Shown: positions 53,000 to 61,817 of the stretch, piece after piece
Layout: each line of letters begins with the position of its first letter
Numbering within the stretch: the first letter of the stretch is position 1
DNA from: DAISKN01 sp963716925
GTDB taxonomy: Bacteria > Acidobacteriota > Vicinamibacteria > Marinacidobacterales > SMYC01
DNA: 64,000 nucleotides
Reading direction: 5' to 3'
Assembly (NCBI GenBank): GCA_963716925.1
Contig: CAVQUX010000010.1
Location: 1,742,371 to 1,806,370, forward strand
The notes under the pieces: generated by a model
Database searches by the model: none
Told to the model about the DNA's origin: nothing
The model's input: the letters and a program-made list of their open reading frames with translations, nothing else
Program-made: the position numbers and the translations under genes

Positions 53000-53245
53000 C
53001 GCGGGCCTTCCTCCCTCCGGAAACGGACCGTGAAGCGACAGCCTTCGCCCAGCCGGCTTTCGACCGTCAGCATCGCATCATGGAGCGTCGCGATACGAAG
53101 CGCAATCGAGAGCCCCAGCCCCTGGCCGCCGGTCGCCCGGCTTCGCGAGGAATCCACGCGGTAGAACCGATCGAAGATCTTTCCTGGCGCCTCCTCGAGG
53201 AATTCCCTCTCCGGTGTCCGCCACGGCGATCTCCGGTGCCCCGAA
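52996..53245 (-). pseudogene. C-terminal remnant of a sensor histidine kinase
   Basis: On the minus strand, PEIAVADTGEGI is the N/G1 box of a HATPase domain; KIFDRFYRVDSSRSR (F box) and GGQGLGLSIALRIATLHDA (G2 box) follow, ending EEGPR at 52996. The first and second parts are in different frames: one extra base near 53197 breaks the path. The rest of the kinase (sensor, HisKA) is missing, and the sequence upstream belongs to another protein family. So this is a truncated, frameshifted relic. Confidence 0.75.
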
Positions 53246-53247
53246 GG

Positions 53248-53460
53248 CCCTCCTTCGCGCGGTACCGTCCCCGGCAGTCCAGAAGGCCCTCGCCGCCGAG
53301 CTCCTCCGGGTTGTACTCGAGATCCTCGTCGCTGTAGTACTCGAAGAAGGGATAGAGGATGAGCTCGCCTTTGCGAATGTAAGTTCCGAACATCGACGTG
53401 GCGACGCCCGTGCCCCGGTCCTTCAAGTCTGCGGCGAGGATAAAGGCGCCGGTTGAAGCT
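53248..53460 (-). pseudogene. N-terminal fragment of a porin-like/beta-barrel protein
   Basis: Minus strand: DRGTGVATSMFGTYIRKGEL, then YPFFEYYSDEDLEYNPEELG and RGRYRAKEGL resemble the beginning of a family of outer-membrane-like proteins of Acidobacteriota. After KEGL the sequence jumps into the kinase remnant. No proper start with a ribosome binding site is seen (a TTG at 53426 is the only one in frame). It follows the amidohydrolase gene. Confidence 0.5.
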
Positions 53461-53475
53461 TCTATGAAGACCCTG

Positions 53476-55122
53476 TCAGGGTCGGTGCCGAAGCACTTTC
53501 CCGGGAAGCGATTGGGTCATCGCACCGTCGCTGATGACGGGCTCTCCGTTCACCAGGACGTGATCGATTCCCACCGAGTAGGAGAGGGGCTCGGTGAAGG
53601 TGGCGGTGTCCCGGATCTGATCCGGGTCGAAGACGAGGACGTCGGCCGCATAGCCAACTTCGATACGGCCCCGCTGCGGGAGGCGCAAGATGGCCGCGGG
53701 GAGAGACGTGAGCTTACGGATGGCTTCCGGAAGGGGGATAACCTTCTCTTCCCGAACGTACTTCGCGAGTATCCGCGGGAACGCGCCGAACCCGCGCGGA
53801 TGCGCGCTCGCGACGCTCTTGGGGTTGGTCGGCTCGGTGTCGTTGTCGAATGTGACGAAAGGCTCCTTCATGGCGAGGCGCTTCTGCTCTTCATCCATGC
53901 TCTGAGGGCAGACGCCGGTCCCTCGGGCGGCGACGAGGTCGAAGAACGCGTCCCAGACGTCCTTTCCCATGTGCTCCGCCGCCTCTTCGATCGAGAGCCC
54001 CACCACTGCGGGATCGGTGGCCGGTCCCACCTCGGTGATCAGAACGTTCCCCCAGTCCTTTCCCACGTGGCGATACCAGTTCTCCCAATCCGAGGTCTCC
54101 TCGACCTCTTCACGGAGAGCTTTGCGCACCTTCGGATCGGCCAGGGTGGTGAGGAACGCGCCTTCGCCCTTCGCGTAGTGTCTCGGATGGAGAAACGATC
54201 CCAGACCGATCCCGTTTCGAATGTAGGGGTATATGTCGGCGGTGACGTCGGCACCGCTTCCAATCGCCTCGCGGATGCGGGCGAGAGCGGGCTCCATGAG
54301 GGGCCAGTTCTCCTGACCCGCGGCTTTGAGGTGGTAGATGTGGACGGGAATCCCGGCCTGGCTTCCTACGCGCAGCGCCTCGTCGATGGCTTCGAGCAGC
54401 CCCGCGCTCTCGTTCCTCATATGGGTGAAGTAGACACCGCCGTGGCTCGCCGCCACCCTCGCGAGCTCGGCGATTTCCTCGGTCTTGGCGTAGGCCCCCG
54501 GGGGATAGATGAGGGAGGTCGAGAGCCCGACGGCGCCGTCCTTCATCGCCTGGTCCACGAGAGTCTTCATCTCTTCGAGCTGCTGCGGCGTCGGGGCGAC
54601 GTCCTCGTCACCGAGAACGATCCGGCGCACCTGCTCCGCGCCGACGTTGTGAACGACGTTGAGGGCGATCCCCTTGGACTCCAGAATGCGGAAGTACTCG
54701 TCGAAGGTCGTCCATTTGAGGTCGAGCTCCCCCCGAGCGAGGCCCGCGAACGTCTCTTCGTTCTGAGGCGCGAGCGATCCCCCTTCCCCCGCCATCATCG
54801 TCGTGATTCCCTGCCGCAGCTTGCTCTCGGCGCTGGGAGGGTCGGTGACGAGAGGGAGGGAGCTCCCGCCCATCATGTCGATGAATCCGGGAGACACGAT
54901 GCGGCCCTCGGCGTCGACGACGCGCTTCGCCTGGGCGCCGGCGAGGGGGCCTATCGCGGCGATCGCTCCATTCGCAATCGCGACGTCGGCGCGCGATCCC
55001 GGAGAACCGGTCCCGTCCAGGACGGTTCCGTTCTTAATAAGAATGTCGTATTCCGGCGAAGGCGCCTGACACGAAGCGGCCAGGAGGACGGTGAACAGGA
55101 TGCCGTGGGAGCGCATGGACAT
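53476..55122 (-). CDS. Amidohydrolase, N-acyl-D-amino-acid deacylase-like, lipoprotein
   Basis: A protein of about 548 residues. A lipobox-like LLAASC lies near residue 19. The amidohydrolase pattern YDILIKNGTVLDGTG and RIVSPGFIDMMGG is clear, as are YFTHMRNES, IPVHIYHLKAAG and SAHPRGFGAFPRIL. In the place of the usual FIDxHxH metal motif it reads FIDMMGG, so one pair of metal ligands is lost; a one-metal mechanism or altered activity is possible. The start is ATG 55122 or GTG 55125; neither has a good ribosome binding site. It is 12 bases from the beta-propeller gene. Confidence 0.82.
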   Translation of the reverse strand: MSMRSHGILFTVLLAASCQAPSPEYDILIKNGTVLDGTGSPGSRADVAIANGAIAAIGPLAGAQAKRVVDAEGRIVSPGFIDMMGGSSLPLVTDPPSAESKLRQGITTMMAGEGGSLAPQNEETFAGLARGELDLKWTTFDEYFRILESKGIALNVVHNVGAEQVRRIVLGDEDVAPTPQQLEEMKTLVDQAMKDGAVGLSTSLIYPPGAYAKTEEIAELARVAASHGGVYFTHMRNESAGLLEAIDEALRVGSQAGIPVHIYHLKAAGQENWPLMEPALARIREAIGSGADVTADIYPYIRNGIGLGSFLHPRHYAKGEGAFLTTLADPKVRKALREEVEETSDWENWYRHVGKDWGNVLITEVGPATDPAVVGLSIEEAAEHMGKDVWDAFFDLVAARGTGVCPQSMDEEQKRLAMKEPFVTFDNDTEPTNPKSVASAHPRGFGAFPRILAKYVREEKVIPLPEAIRKLTSLPAAILRLPQRGRIEVGYAADVLVFDPDQIRDTATFTEPLSYSVGIDHVLVNGEPVISDGAMTQSLPGKVLRHRP

Positions 55123-55134
55123 CACGTGAGCATC

Positions 55135-56175
55135 TCATGACTTCCCCGTCCCATAGACGAGAATCTTGAAAGTCCCGTCGATAACCTTGGGGCGCGCCGG
55201 CGGGCCCCCCGGGGCCGCCTCCGGCGCCGGCTCGAACGCGGCCGTGGGCAAGTAGACGTTGTGCGTCTTCGGATCGAGCGCCATGGTGCGCGCGCGCGTC
55301 GCGGTCTCGAGCTTCTGCACCACCGTCAGCTTCCCCGGAGTCTCCTCGCGGGCGATAGTGAGCGTGCCGTCGCCGCAGGAGGCGAAAGCGAGACCCGTCT
55401 CGGGATCGAAGGCATTGGCGTCGACGCCATCTCCGATGGGAACGGTGGCCAGGACTTTGCCGTTCGTGCTGTCCATCATCACCATCATCTGGTTTTCGGC
55501 CCCGAGGAAGAGCCGGTGGTGGGCGAGGTCGATCGCCATGCCCGAGGCGGCTTCGCCCGGAGCGATGGGCCAGGTGGCCACCACCTTGTGCGAATGGAAG
55601 TCGATCACCGCGACCTCGTTCCTGTCCTCGATGTTGTTGTAGATGCGACCCGCCGCGCGATCGGCTACCGCGAACTCCGGCTTGCCGGAAAGCGGAATCG
55701 TGGCCACGACCTTCCCCGTTCTGGCTTCGAAGACCGTCGCCGACATCCCGCGCCCGTTGAAGGCATAGACCTCCTGAGCTTCGGGCTCGTAGAAGATGGC
55801 GTCGGGGTTCTCGCCGGTCGTGACCTTGCCGATGGTCTCGAGGGTCTTGAGGTCGACGATGCTCACCTTCGACTCGCGCCCGTTGCTCGCGAAGCCTCGG
55901 CCCAGCTCGGGAGCGATGGCGAACCCATGAACTCCGGGAGTATCCTTGATCTCGCCCACCACCGCCCCTCGGTCCAGGTCGATCACCACGACCTTGGTCG
56001 CATGAGAGACGTAGAGACGGCGGGCGCCCGAATCGACGGAGAGATAGTCCCAACCCCCTTCGCCGCCGATCGGGATCTCCCTGAGAAGGTGATAGGGCTC
56101 GTCGGCCAAGGCGAATCGTCCGACGAGAGTCCAGGCGATCAGAGTCAAGAGAAAGCCGGTGCTTCGTTTCAGCAT
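55135..56175 (-). CDS. YncE-like seven-bladed beta-propeller protein
   Basis: A 346-residue secreted propeller (signal peptide to about residue 24). Repeat blades include YLSVDSGARRLYVSHATKV, GFAIAPELGRGFASNGRES, DAIFYEPEAQEVYAFNGRG and ANAFDPETGLAFASCGDG. YncE-type proteins have no settled function. It follows the RND pump gene by about 25 bases, with GGAGG upstream of the ATG at 56175. Confidence 0.87.
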   Translation of the reverse strand: MLKRSTGFLLTLIAWTLVGRFALADEPYHLLREIPIGGEGGWDYLSVDSGARRLYVSHATKVVVIDLDRGAVVGEIKDTPGVHGFAIAPELGRGFASNGRESKVSIVDLKTLETIGKVTTGENPDAIFYEPEAQEVYAFNGRGMSATVFEARTGKVVATIPLSGKPEFAVADRAAGRIYNNIEDRNEVAVIDFHSHKVVATWPIAPGEAASGMAIDLAHHRLFLGAENQMMVMMDSTNGKVLATVPIGDGVDANAFDPETGLAFASCGDGTLTIAREETPGKLTVVQKLETATRARTMALDPKTHNVYLPTAAFEPAPEAAPGGPPARPKVIDGTFKILVYGTGKS

Positions 56176-56200
56176 TCTGTGCCTCCGCGGTCGAGTTACT

Positions 56201-59200
56201 TCAATGCCCGCGAAGCGCCGCATACACCGCGGGCACCAGATACAGCGTGACCAGAGTAGAGAGGCTCAAGCCGCCGATCACCGCCAGGGCCAGCGGCTTC
56301 TGCAGCTCGGCTCCGGCGCCGAGACCGAGCGCCAGAGGCAAGAGCCCGAACAAGGTGCAAAGCGTCGTCATCAGGATGGGCCTCAGGCGAATCCGAGCCG
56401 CCCGAACGACAGCATCGCCGAGGGTCGCCCCCTCCGCTTCCAGCCGGTGCGCGTAATCCAGGAGAACGATGCCGTTCTTGACCGTAAGCCCGACCAGCAG
56501 AATGAGCCCCATCGCCGAGGAGACATTGAGCTCGGTCCCGGTAATCAAGAGCAGGAGGAACGCACCGGCGAACGAGAGGGGCGCGGCCAGGAGAATCAGA
56601 AGGGCCGGGGTAAAGGCGCGGAATTGAATCACCAGGATAGTGAAGACCAGGGAGGCGGCGATGGCGAATACCAGAAGCAGCTCGCGAAACGCCTGACGCT
56701 GCGACTGGTACTGGCCTCCGACTTCGAGGCTGTAGCCGACGGGGAGGGCGACGTCGTCCAGACGCGATTTCAACTCGGAAACGGCGCTCCCCAGGTCGCG
56801 CCCTTCGAGCCGCGCGGTAATCATGGCCATCTGCCGGAGGTTCTCGCGCATCAAGACGCTCGCGCCGTCGGAGCTCTTCGAGCGCGCCAGATTCACGAGA
56901 GGCACCCGTTTCCCATCCGCGCTCCGCAGGGTAGTTCGAGCCTGGCGCGCGGGGTCGAAGCGCTCGCCATCGGGATAGCGCACCCGTACGGGAATGGCCC
57001 GGTCGAAAAGCCGCAGCTCGGTCGCCACCTCCCCGAGCCAGGCCGCCGAAAGCTGCTCCGACACCTGGGCGATGGTAAGGCCCGCCCTTCCCGCGGCCAC
57101 CGGGTCGATATCCCAGGTGACCTCCGGGTTTCCTCGCTGAACGCCCACTAGATCCACGACGCCCGGGATCTTCTCCATCAGAGGCTCGACCTCGGCGGCC
57201 GTCGCTTCCAGCACCTCGGGGTCGTCGCCGAATATCCTCACTTCGATGGGCGTCGGAGTGCCTTCCAGATCGCCGATCATGTCCTGGAGAAGCTGGACGA
57301 ACTCGACATCCAGGTTGGGCGCGGCCGCGTGGATCCGTGGCCTCAGGTCCGAAATCACTTCCTCCGCGCTGCGGCTTCGGGCCCGAGCCGGCTTCAATCG
57401 CACCAGGAGGTCGCCCTTGTTGGGCTCGGTGGCAAAGAGACCGAGCTCCGAGCCCGTCCGCCGCGAGAAGGAGGCAACCTCGGGTGTCGCCGCCACCAGC
57501 TCTTCGACTCGCCGGATCAGACGGTCGGTTTCTTCGATGGCCGTTCCCGCCGGCGTCAAGTAGTCGATGACGAAGCCGCCTTCATCCATCCTGGGGAGAA
57601 ACCCGGTGGGTATCAGCAGGTACAACCCCGCGGCCAGCAGGGCCGCGAATGCCATGCCGAAGAGCGCCGCGCCTGGACGACCCATGACGCGGGACAAAGT
57701 CGTCGCGAAGAGATCTTCGAGACGTCGTCCGTGAGAGGGTGGGCGGAGTCGACGGCCTTCGCCTCCATAGGCCCGACGAGCCAGCAAGGGAATGAGGATC
57801 AGGGCCTGAGCCAGCGAGATCAGAACCGCCACCGTCAGGGTGAGCGAGAGCGCGCGAAAGAACTGCCCGACGACGCCGGAAAGCAAACCGAGCGGCACGA
57901 ACACCACGACGGTGGTAAGGGTCGATCCGAGGACCGGCGCGACCAACTCCTCGGTCGCTAGCTCGATGTCGGCCTCGCTCCCGCTCGCCGCCAGGCGCCG
58001 GGCGATGTTTTCCACCACGACCACGGCATCGTCGATCACCAAGCCGATGGCCACCGCCAGGCCCCCCATGGACATCAGGTTGATCGACTGCCCCGAAAGA
58101 AGCATGAAGAAGAAGGTGGAGACCACGGTGAGGGGCAATGTGACCGCGGCCACGAGGGTGACCCGCCAGTCACGAAGGAACGCGAGGAGCACGGCGATCG
58201 CCAGAATCCCACCGATGAGGATGGCGTCACGCACGTTGGTGATGGCCATCGAGACGAACTCGGCCAGGTCGTAGACCTTGGAGAGCCGCAGGCCGGCGGG
58301 GAGAGCCCGAGTCAGATCGGAGGCAACCTCTTCGATACCCGCTTTCACCGCGAGGACATTCGCGCCGATCTGCGGTGAGATGTTGATGAGAGCCGCCTCG
58401 CGGCCATTGCCAGTCACCAGAGTCGTGCGATCGGGAGCGCCGGGAAACACCTCCGCGACGTCCGACAATCGCAGCGTGGCGCCCTTACGCACCGCGATCG
58501 GAGTCTCGGCGACTTCCTCGACCGAGCTCCAGAGTCCCGAGCCCAGGACCAGGTGCTGCCTTCCTTCGGCCGAGAAGCGAGCCAGCGGGACGATGCGGTT
58601 TGCGGCGGCGAGCGCGGCGGCGACGTCGGGCACGGTTAGGCCCGCCGCCGCGAGCTTCACCGGGTCTACGACGACCTCGATCTCGCGGGTGTCGCTCGCC
58701 AGCACCTCGACCCTCCCGACTCCGGGGACGCGCGCCAGCGCCGGACGCATCACGTAGTAGCCGTAGTCGCGAAGGTCCGCGGTGGGGAGACCCCCGGTGA
58801 GATTGAAGCTGTAGATGGGAAAGGCGGCCGGGGTGAGCCGCTCCACCGTCAGATCGAGCTCCTGCGGGAGCGGGGCGCGCGCTTCGGCAATGCGGTTCTG
58901 AACCTGCTGCAGCGCCACCACCATGTCGGTCGAGGGCGCGAACTGCGCCGAGATCTCCGTGGCGCCGCGGAAGGTCGTCGAGCGCACGCGCCGGATGCCC
59001 GGGACCTCCATGACCGCCTGCTCGAGCGGTCGGGTCACCGTCAGCATCATCGATCGGGCCGGGATGGTTCCGGCGTGGGCGATGACTACGATCCGAGGAA
59101 ACTGCAGGGCCGGATAGATGTCACTCGGAAGAGAAAGAGCGGCGATACCGCCGGCGGCGCCGAGAAGGCCCGTGATCAAGAAGACGGCGCGCTCCTGCCG

Positions 59201-59224
59201 GGTGGCCCATCGAACGAGTTTCAT
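56201..59224 (-). CDS. RND efflux transporter, inner-membrane pump subunit (CzcA/AcrB type)
   Basis: A 1007-residue proton-driven pump with the duplicated RND layout. The TM4 motif GLVIDDAVVVVENIARR contains the two Asp residues of proton relay. FPRIVVIAHAGTIPARSM, TFRGATEISAQF, FLRDWRVTLVAAVTLPL, and GLTVKNGIVLLDYAHRLEAE with LRPILMTTL mark both halves. The heavy-metal versus drug branch cannot be settled. The start overlaps the adaptor stop (ATGA). Confidence 0.93.
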   Translation of the reverse strand: MKLVRWATRQERAVFLITGLLGAAGGIAALSLPSDIYPALQFPRIVVIAHAGTIPARSMMLTVTRPLEQAVMEVPGIRRVRSTTFRGATEISAQFAPSTDMVVALQQVQNRIAEARAPLPQELDLTVERLTPAAFPIYSFNLTGGLPTADLRDYGYYVMRPALARVPGVGRVEVLASDTREIEVVVDPVKLAAAGLTVPDVAAALAAANRIVPLARFSAEGRQHLVLGSGLWSSVEEVAETPIAVRKGATLRLSDVAEVFPGAPDRTTLVTGNGREAALINISPQIGANVLAVKAGIEEVASDLTRALPAGLRLSKVYDLAEFVSMAITNVRDAILIGGILAIAVLLAFLRDWRVTLVAAVTLPLTVVSTFFFMLLSGQSINLMSMGGLAVAIGLVIDDAVVVVENIARRLAASGSEADIELATEELVAPVLGSTLTTVVVFVPLGLLSGVVGQFFRALSLTLTVAVLISLAQALILIPLLARRAYGGEGRRLRPPSHGRRLEDLFATTLSRVMGRPGAALFGMAFAALLAAGLYLLIPTGFLPRMDEGGFVIDYLTPAGTAIEETDRLIRRVEELVAATPEVASFSRRTGSELGLFATEPNKGDLLVRLKPARARSRSAEEVISDLRPRIHAAAPNLDVEFVQLLQDMIGDLEGTPTPIEVRIFGDDPEVLEATAAEVEPLMEKIPGVVDLVGVQRGNPEVTWDIDPVAAGRAGLTIAQVSEQLSAAWLGEVATELRLFDRAIPVRVRYPDGERFDPARQARTTLRSADGKRVPLVNLARSKSSDGASVLMRENLRQMAMITARLEGRDLGSAVSELKSRLDDVALPVGYSLEVGGQYQSQRQAFRELLLVFAIAASLVFTILVIQFRAFTPALLILLAAPLSFAGAFLLLLITGTELNVSSAMGLILLVGLTVKNGIVLLDYAHRLEAEGATLGDAVVRAARIRLRPILMTTLCTLFGLLPLALGLGAGAELQKPLALAVIGGLSLSTLVTLYLVPAVYAALRGH

Positions 59225-60300
59225 CCTTCTGTCTTCACCGCCGCCCCGTCGGGAAGCGCGACCTGGCCGCGCACGATGACGCGGTCGCCTTTGGCCACTC
59301 CGTTTACGATCTCCGCATCGCTACCGGTAACGATGCCCACCTCAACCGCGGTTCGCCGCGCGTGTCCGTCGGATCCGACCACGAACACGGATGCCGAGCC
59401 GCCTTCGCGCACGATGGACGCCAGCGGTACGATGACCACGTCGTGGTGCTCTTCGGCTTCGATCTCGATCCGTACGGCCGTTCCCGCGGGAAGCCGGGTC
59501 CCTTCCACGAAGGCGAGGCGCAGGGTTGCCGTCCCCGTACTAGGGTCGACCGCCCCCGGACGGCTCTGGACCGTGGCTCTCTCTGGGTCCATTCCGGCGG
59601 GACCAAACACCCGCGCGGGGCTGCCCACGACGACGCGGAGGAGCTCGGTCACCGGCACCGCGGCTTCCACCTGCAAGCGGCCGGGGTCGATAACTCTCAA
59701 TACCGGATCGTTGTTGCTGGCTTCGACCAGGTCGCCGGGGTGGTGCCAGCGCTCGGCGATGATGCCGTCGAAGCGGGCGCGAACCGTGGCGCGCTCGGCC
59801 AGCAAGTCCATCGAGCGGCGGGCGGCCTCGGCCCCAGAGAGAGCCGCCTCCGCGTCCGTGAGCTCGCGCTCGGCATCCTCCACCTCCTTGTGCGCGGCAA
59901 TTCCTCGCTCGAACAACCCCGCGACGCGCTCTGAAGCCGCTCGCGCATTCGTAATCCGCGCTTCGGCCTGTTTTACTTCCGCCTGCTTCGCCGCCACATC
60001 GGCGAGAAGCGAAGGGATCTCGAACCGGGCCAGAAGGTCCCCTTTGCGCACCCGATCCCCCACGGCCCGGGGAAGCTCCAGAATCCGCGCCGGCTCGGGA
60101 GCATTGATGATCCATTCGGCGTCGGGCGCAGGAGTCACGTTTCCGGTGGCCGAGACGAGAGCGCGGATCGATCCGACCCGCGCCGCCTCGACGACGACCG
60201 GTACCGGAGTGGATGTCTCGATGTCTTCTTCGGACTCACCACCACCGCAAGCGAACGCCAGGATCGTCACCGATACCAGAAGGTACGAGATTCGAGTCAC
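59221..60300 (-). CDS. RND efflux periplasmic adaptor (membrane fusion protein)
   Basis: A 359-residue lipoprotein (lipobox LAFAC). The lipoyl/hairpin region has RILELPRAVGDRVRKGDLLA and a coiled-coil hairpin (AAKQAEVKQAEARITNARAA), then RARFDGIIAERWHHPGDLVE and GVAKGDRVIVRGQVALPDG. It joins the pump to the TolC-type channel. The start is GTG overlapping the channel gene stop (GTGA). Confidence 0.92.
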   Translation of the reverse strand: MTRISYLLVSVTILAFACGGGESEEDIETSTPVPVVVEAARVGSIRALVSATGNVTPAPDAEWIINAPEPARILELPRAVGDRVRKGDLLARFEIPSLLADVAAKQAEVKQAEARITNARAASERVAGLFERGIAAHKEVEDAERELTDAEAALSGAEAARRSMDLLAERATVRARFDGIIAERWHHPGDLVEASNNDPVLRVIDPGRLQVEAAVPVTELLRVVVGSPARVFGPAGMDPERATVQSRPGAVDPSTGTATLRLAFVEGTRLPAGTAVRIEIEAEEHHDVVIVPLASIVREGGSASVFVVGSDGHARRTAVEVGIVTGSDAEIVNGVAKGDRVIVRGQVALPDGAAVKTEG

Positions 60301-61523
60301 GGCAGCGGTGCTCCGATGGCGCGCTCGAGCTCGGCCAGAGCGAGCTGATAGTCGTAGCCCGCCTGGACGGAACGGGCGCGGAGGTCGCGTGCCGACTGAA
60401 GAGACTGAAGAAGCGCCACGAGGTTGGTTTGCCCCGCGCGATACGACTCTTCCGCCATCTGCTCGACCTCGATGGCCTGAGGAAGGATCTGCTCCCGGTA
60501 GCGGAGGTACTGGTCACGCGCGGCCGAAGCGACCGCCGCGGCGGCGAAAACCGCCCCTCGTACCTGCGATTGAGCGGCGTCGCGCTCGGCGCGCAGCTGC
60601 GCGACAGAGCTCTCTTCCAGGGTGACCGCGGCGCGGTGCAGCGTCAGGATCGGCAACGTGACGGCCGCACCCACCCGCCATCCGACGTCGAACTCGGGCT
60701 GGGCGTCGTAGGTGACGGCTCCCGCGACGATCGGATCCGGATACCGCAGCGTATGCGCCAGCCGGGCGCGCGCCAACCCCTCGTCAATCATGCGATCGAG
60801 CGCGACGAGGTCGGCGCTCGCCGAGAGAGCGAGGGAGGTTGCCGCCTCCGGGTCGGGAACACCCCCCGAGTCGAGATCGGAAGTAGCGCGGATGGAGGCG
60901 TCGGGCGGCCGCGCCAGCACAGTGTTCAGCTCGGCGCGCGCTGCGGCGAGCTTGCTCCGTGCCGCGGCCGCCTCGTTCCCGCTCGCGGCCAGCGCCAGCT
61001 CGGTCTGCAACATCTCGAGTCGGGGCGCGGCGCCCGCCTCGAAGCGCTCCCGCGCCGCGTCTCGGGCGCGCTCGCTGAGCCTGCGCAGCTCCTCCGTCAT
61101 TTCGGCGCGCATCTCGTTCGCCGCCAGCGCGTAGTAGGTCCGCCGCACGAGAGCGCGGACCTCGACTGCGACTCGAGCGATTTCCGCGTCACCGCTCTCG
61201 ACGGCGGCCCGCGCCACTTCGATGCGCCGCGCCCGCTTTCCCCCCGTTTCCAAGGGAAGAACGAGGCCGAGCGCTTGGCGCGGCGTCTCGCGCTCCCATT
61301 CGAAAGTCAGGTCGGGGTTGGGTCGCTCACCGGCGACGTCCACCGCAGCCAGGTTGACGAATCGCCGGAGTCGCGCCGCGGCCAGAGCCGGATTGGTGGA
61401 GGAGGCGAGGGCCATCGCTTCCGCGAGACTGAGGGACAACTCCGCAGGGGCCTGAGCCATCAGGCGGCCCGGCAGGAGCGCCCCGAGGGCGATGGTCAGG
61501 ACGACCGTCCGAGAGCGTTTCAA
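60297..61523 (-). CDS. TolC-family outer-membrane efflux channel
   Basis: A 408-residue channel subunit. The signal peptide ends near LMAQA. ELSLSLAEAMALASSTNPAL begins the helical barrel, ERFEAGAAPRLEMLQTELAL is the first repeat, and SYRAGQTNLVALLQSLQSARD the second. The start is TTG at 61523-61521 with AGGAGAG 8 bases upstream; a longer ATG frame from 61616 adds a stretch without signal character. It is the first gene of the efflux operon. Confidence 0.88.
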   Translation of the reverse strand: MKRSRTVVLTIALGALLPGRLMAQAPAELSLSLAEAMALASSTNPALAAARLRRFVNLAAVDVAGERPNPDLTFEWERETPRQALGLVLPLETGGKRARRIEVARAAVESGDAEIARVAVEVRALVRRTYYALAANEMRAEMTEELRRLSERARDAARERFEAGAAPRLEMLQTELALAASGNEAAAARSKLAAARAELNTVLARPPDASIRATSDLDSGGVPDPEAATSLALSASADLVALDRMIDEGLARARLAHTLRYPDPIVAGAVTYDAQPEFDVGWRVGAAVTLPILTLHRAAVTLEESSVAQLRAERDAAQSQVRGAVFAAAAVASAARDQYLRYREQILPQAIEVEQMAEESYRAGQTNLVALLQSLQSARDLRARSVQAGYDYQLALAELERAIGAPLP

Positions 61524-61672
61524 TCGAGTCTCTCCTTCGCGAGGAAGCGTTCGGGGCAGGAGACTTGGTGAGAAAGTCAGGGGCAAAGGATAGGAGAAAT
61601 CATACCTGGGCGGCAACGGCCAAACTCCTCGGGACTCAGAGAGTGAAAAATATGAACAGGCTTAAGGTTGAA

Positions 61673-61729
61673 TCAGACCGCCAACGGTCTGAGGGACACA
61701 AGCGACGCCGGGCCGAGTTCGTCGCTTGT
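61673..61729. repeat. Two adjacent perfect stem-loops in the 61.5-61.8 kb gap
   Basis: TCAGACCG (61673-61680) with CGGTCTGA (61685-61692) closes a 4-base loop. Five bases later ACAAGCGACG (61698-61707) and CGTCGCTTGT (61720-61729) form a 10-bp stem with a 12-base loop. A third, bulged CCGG-containing hairpin lies near 61790. The surrounding 290 bases hold no convincing gene. They may be a structured RNA or part of a mobile-element end; the strand is not known. Confidence 0.55.
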
Positions 61730-61817
61730 AGCTATTGCCTTTCGGCTTCGTCACTCTCCCAAAGATGCTCCAGTCTTACTTCATGCACCACCGGGAGCTT
61801 CTCTCCGGGTATATGAC

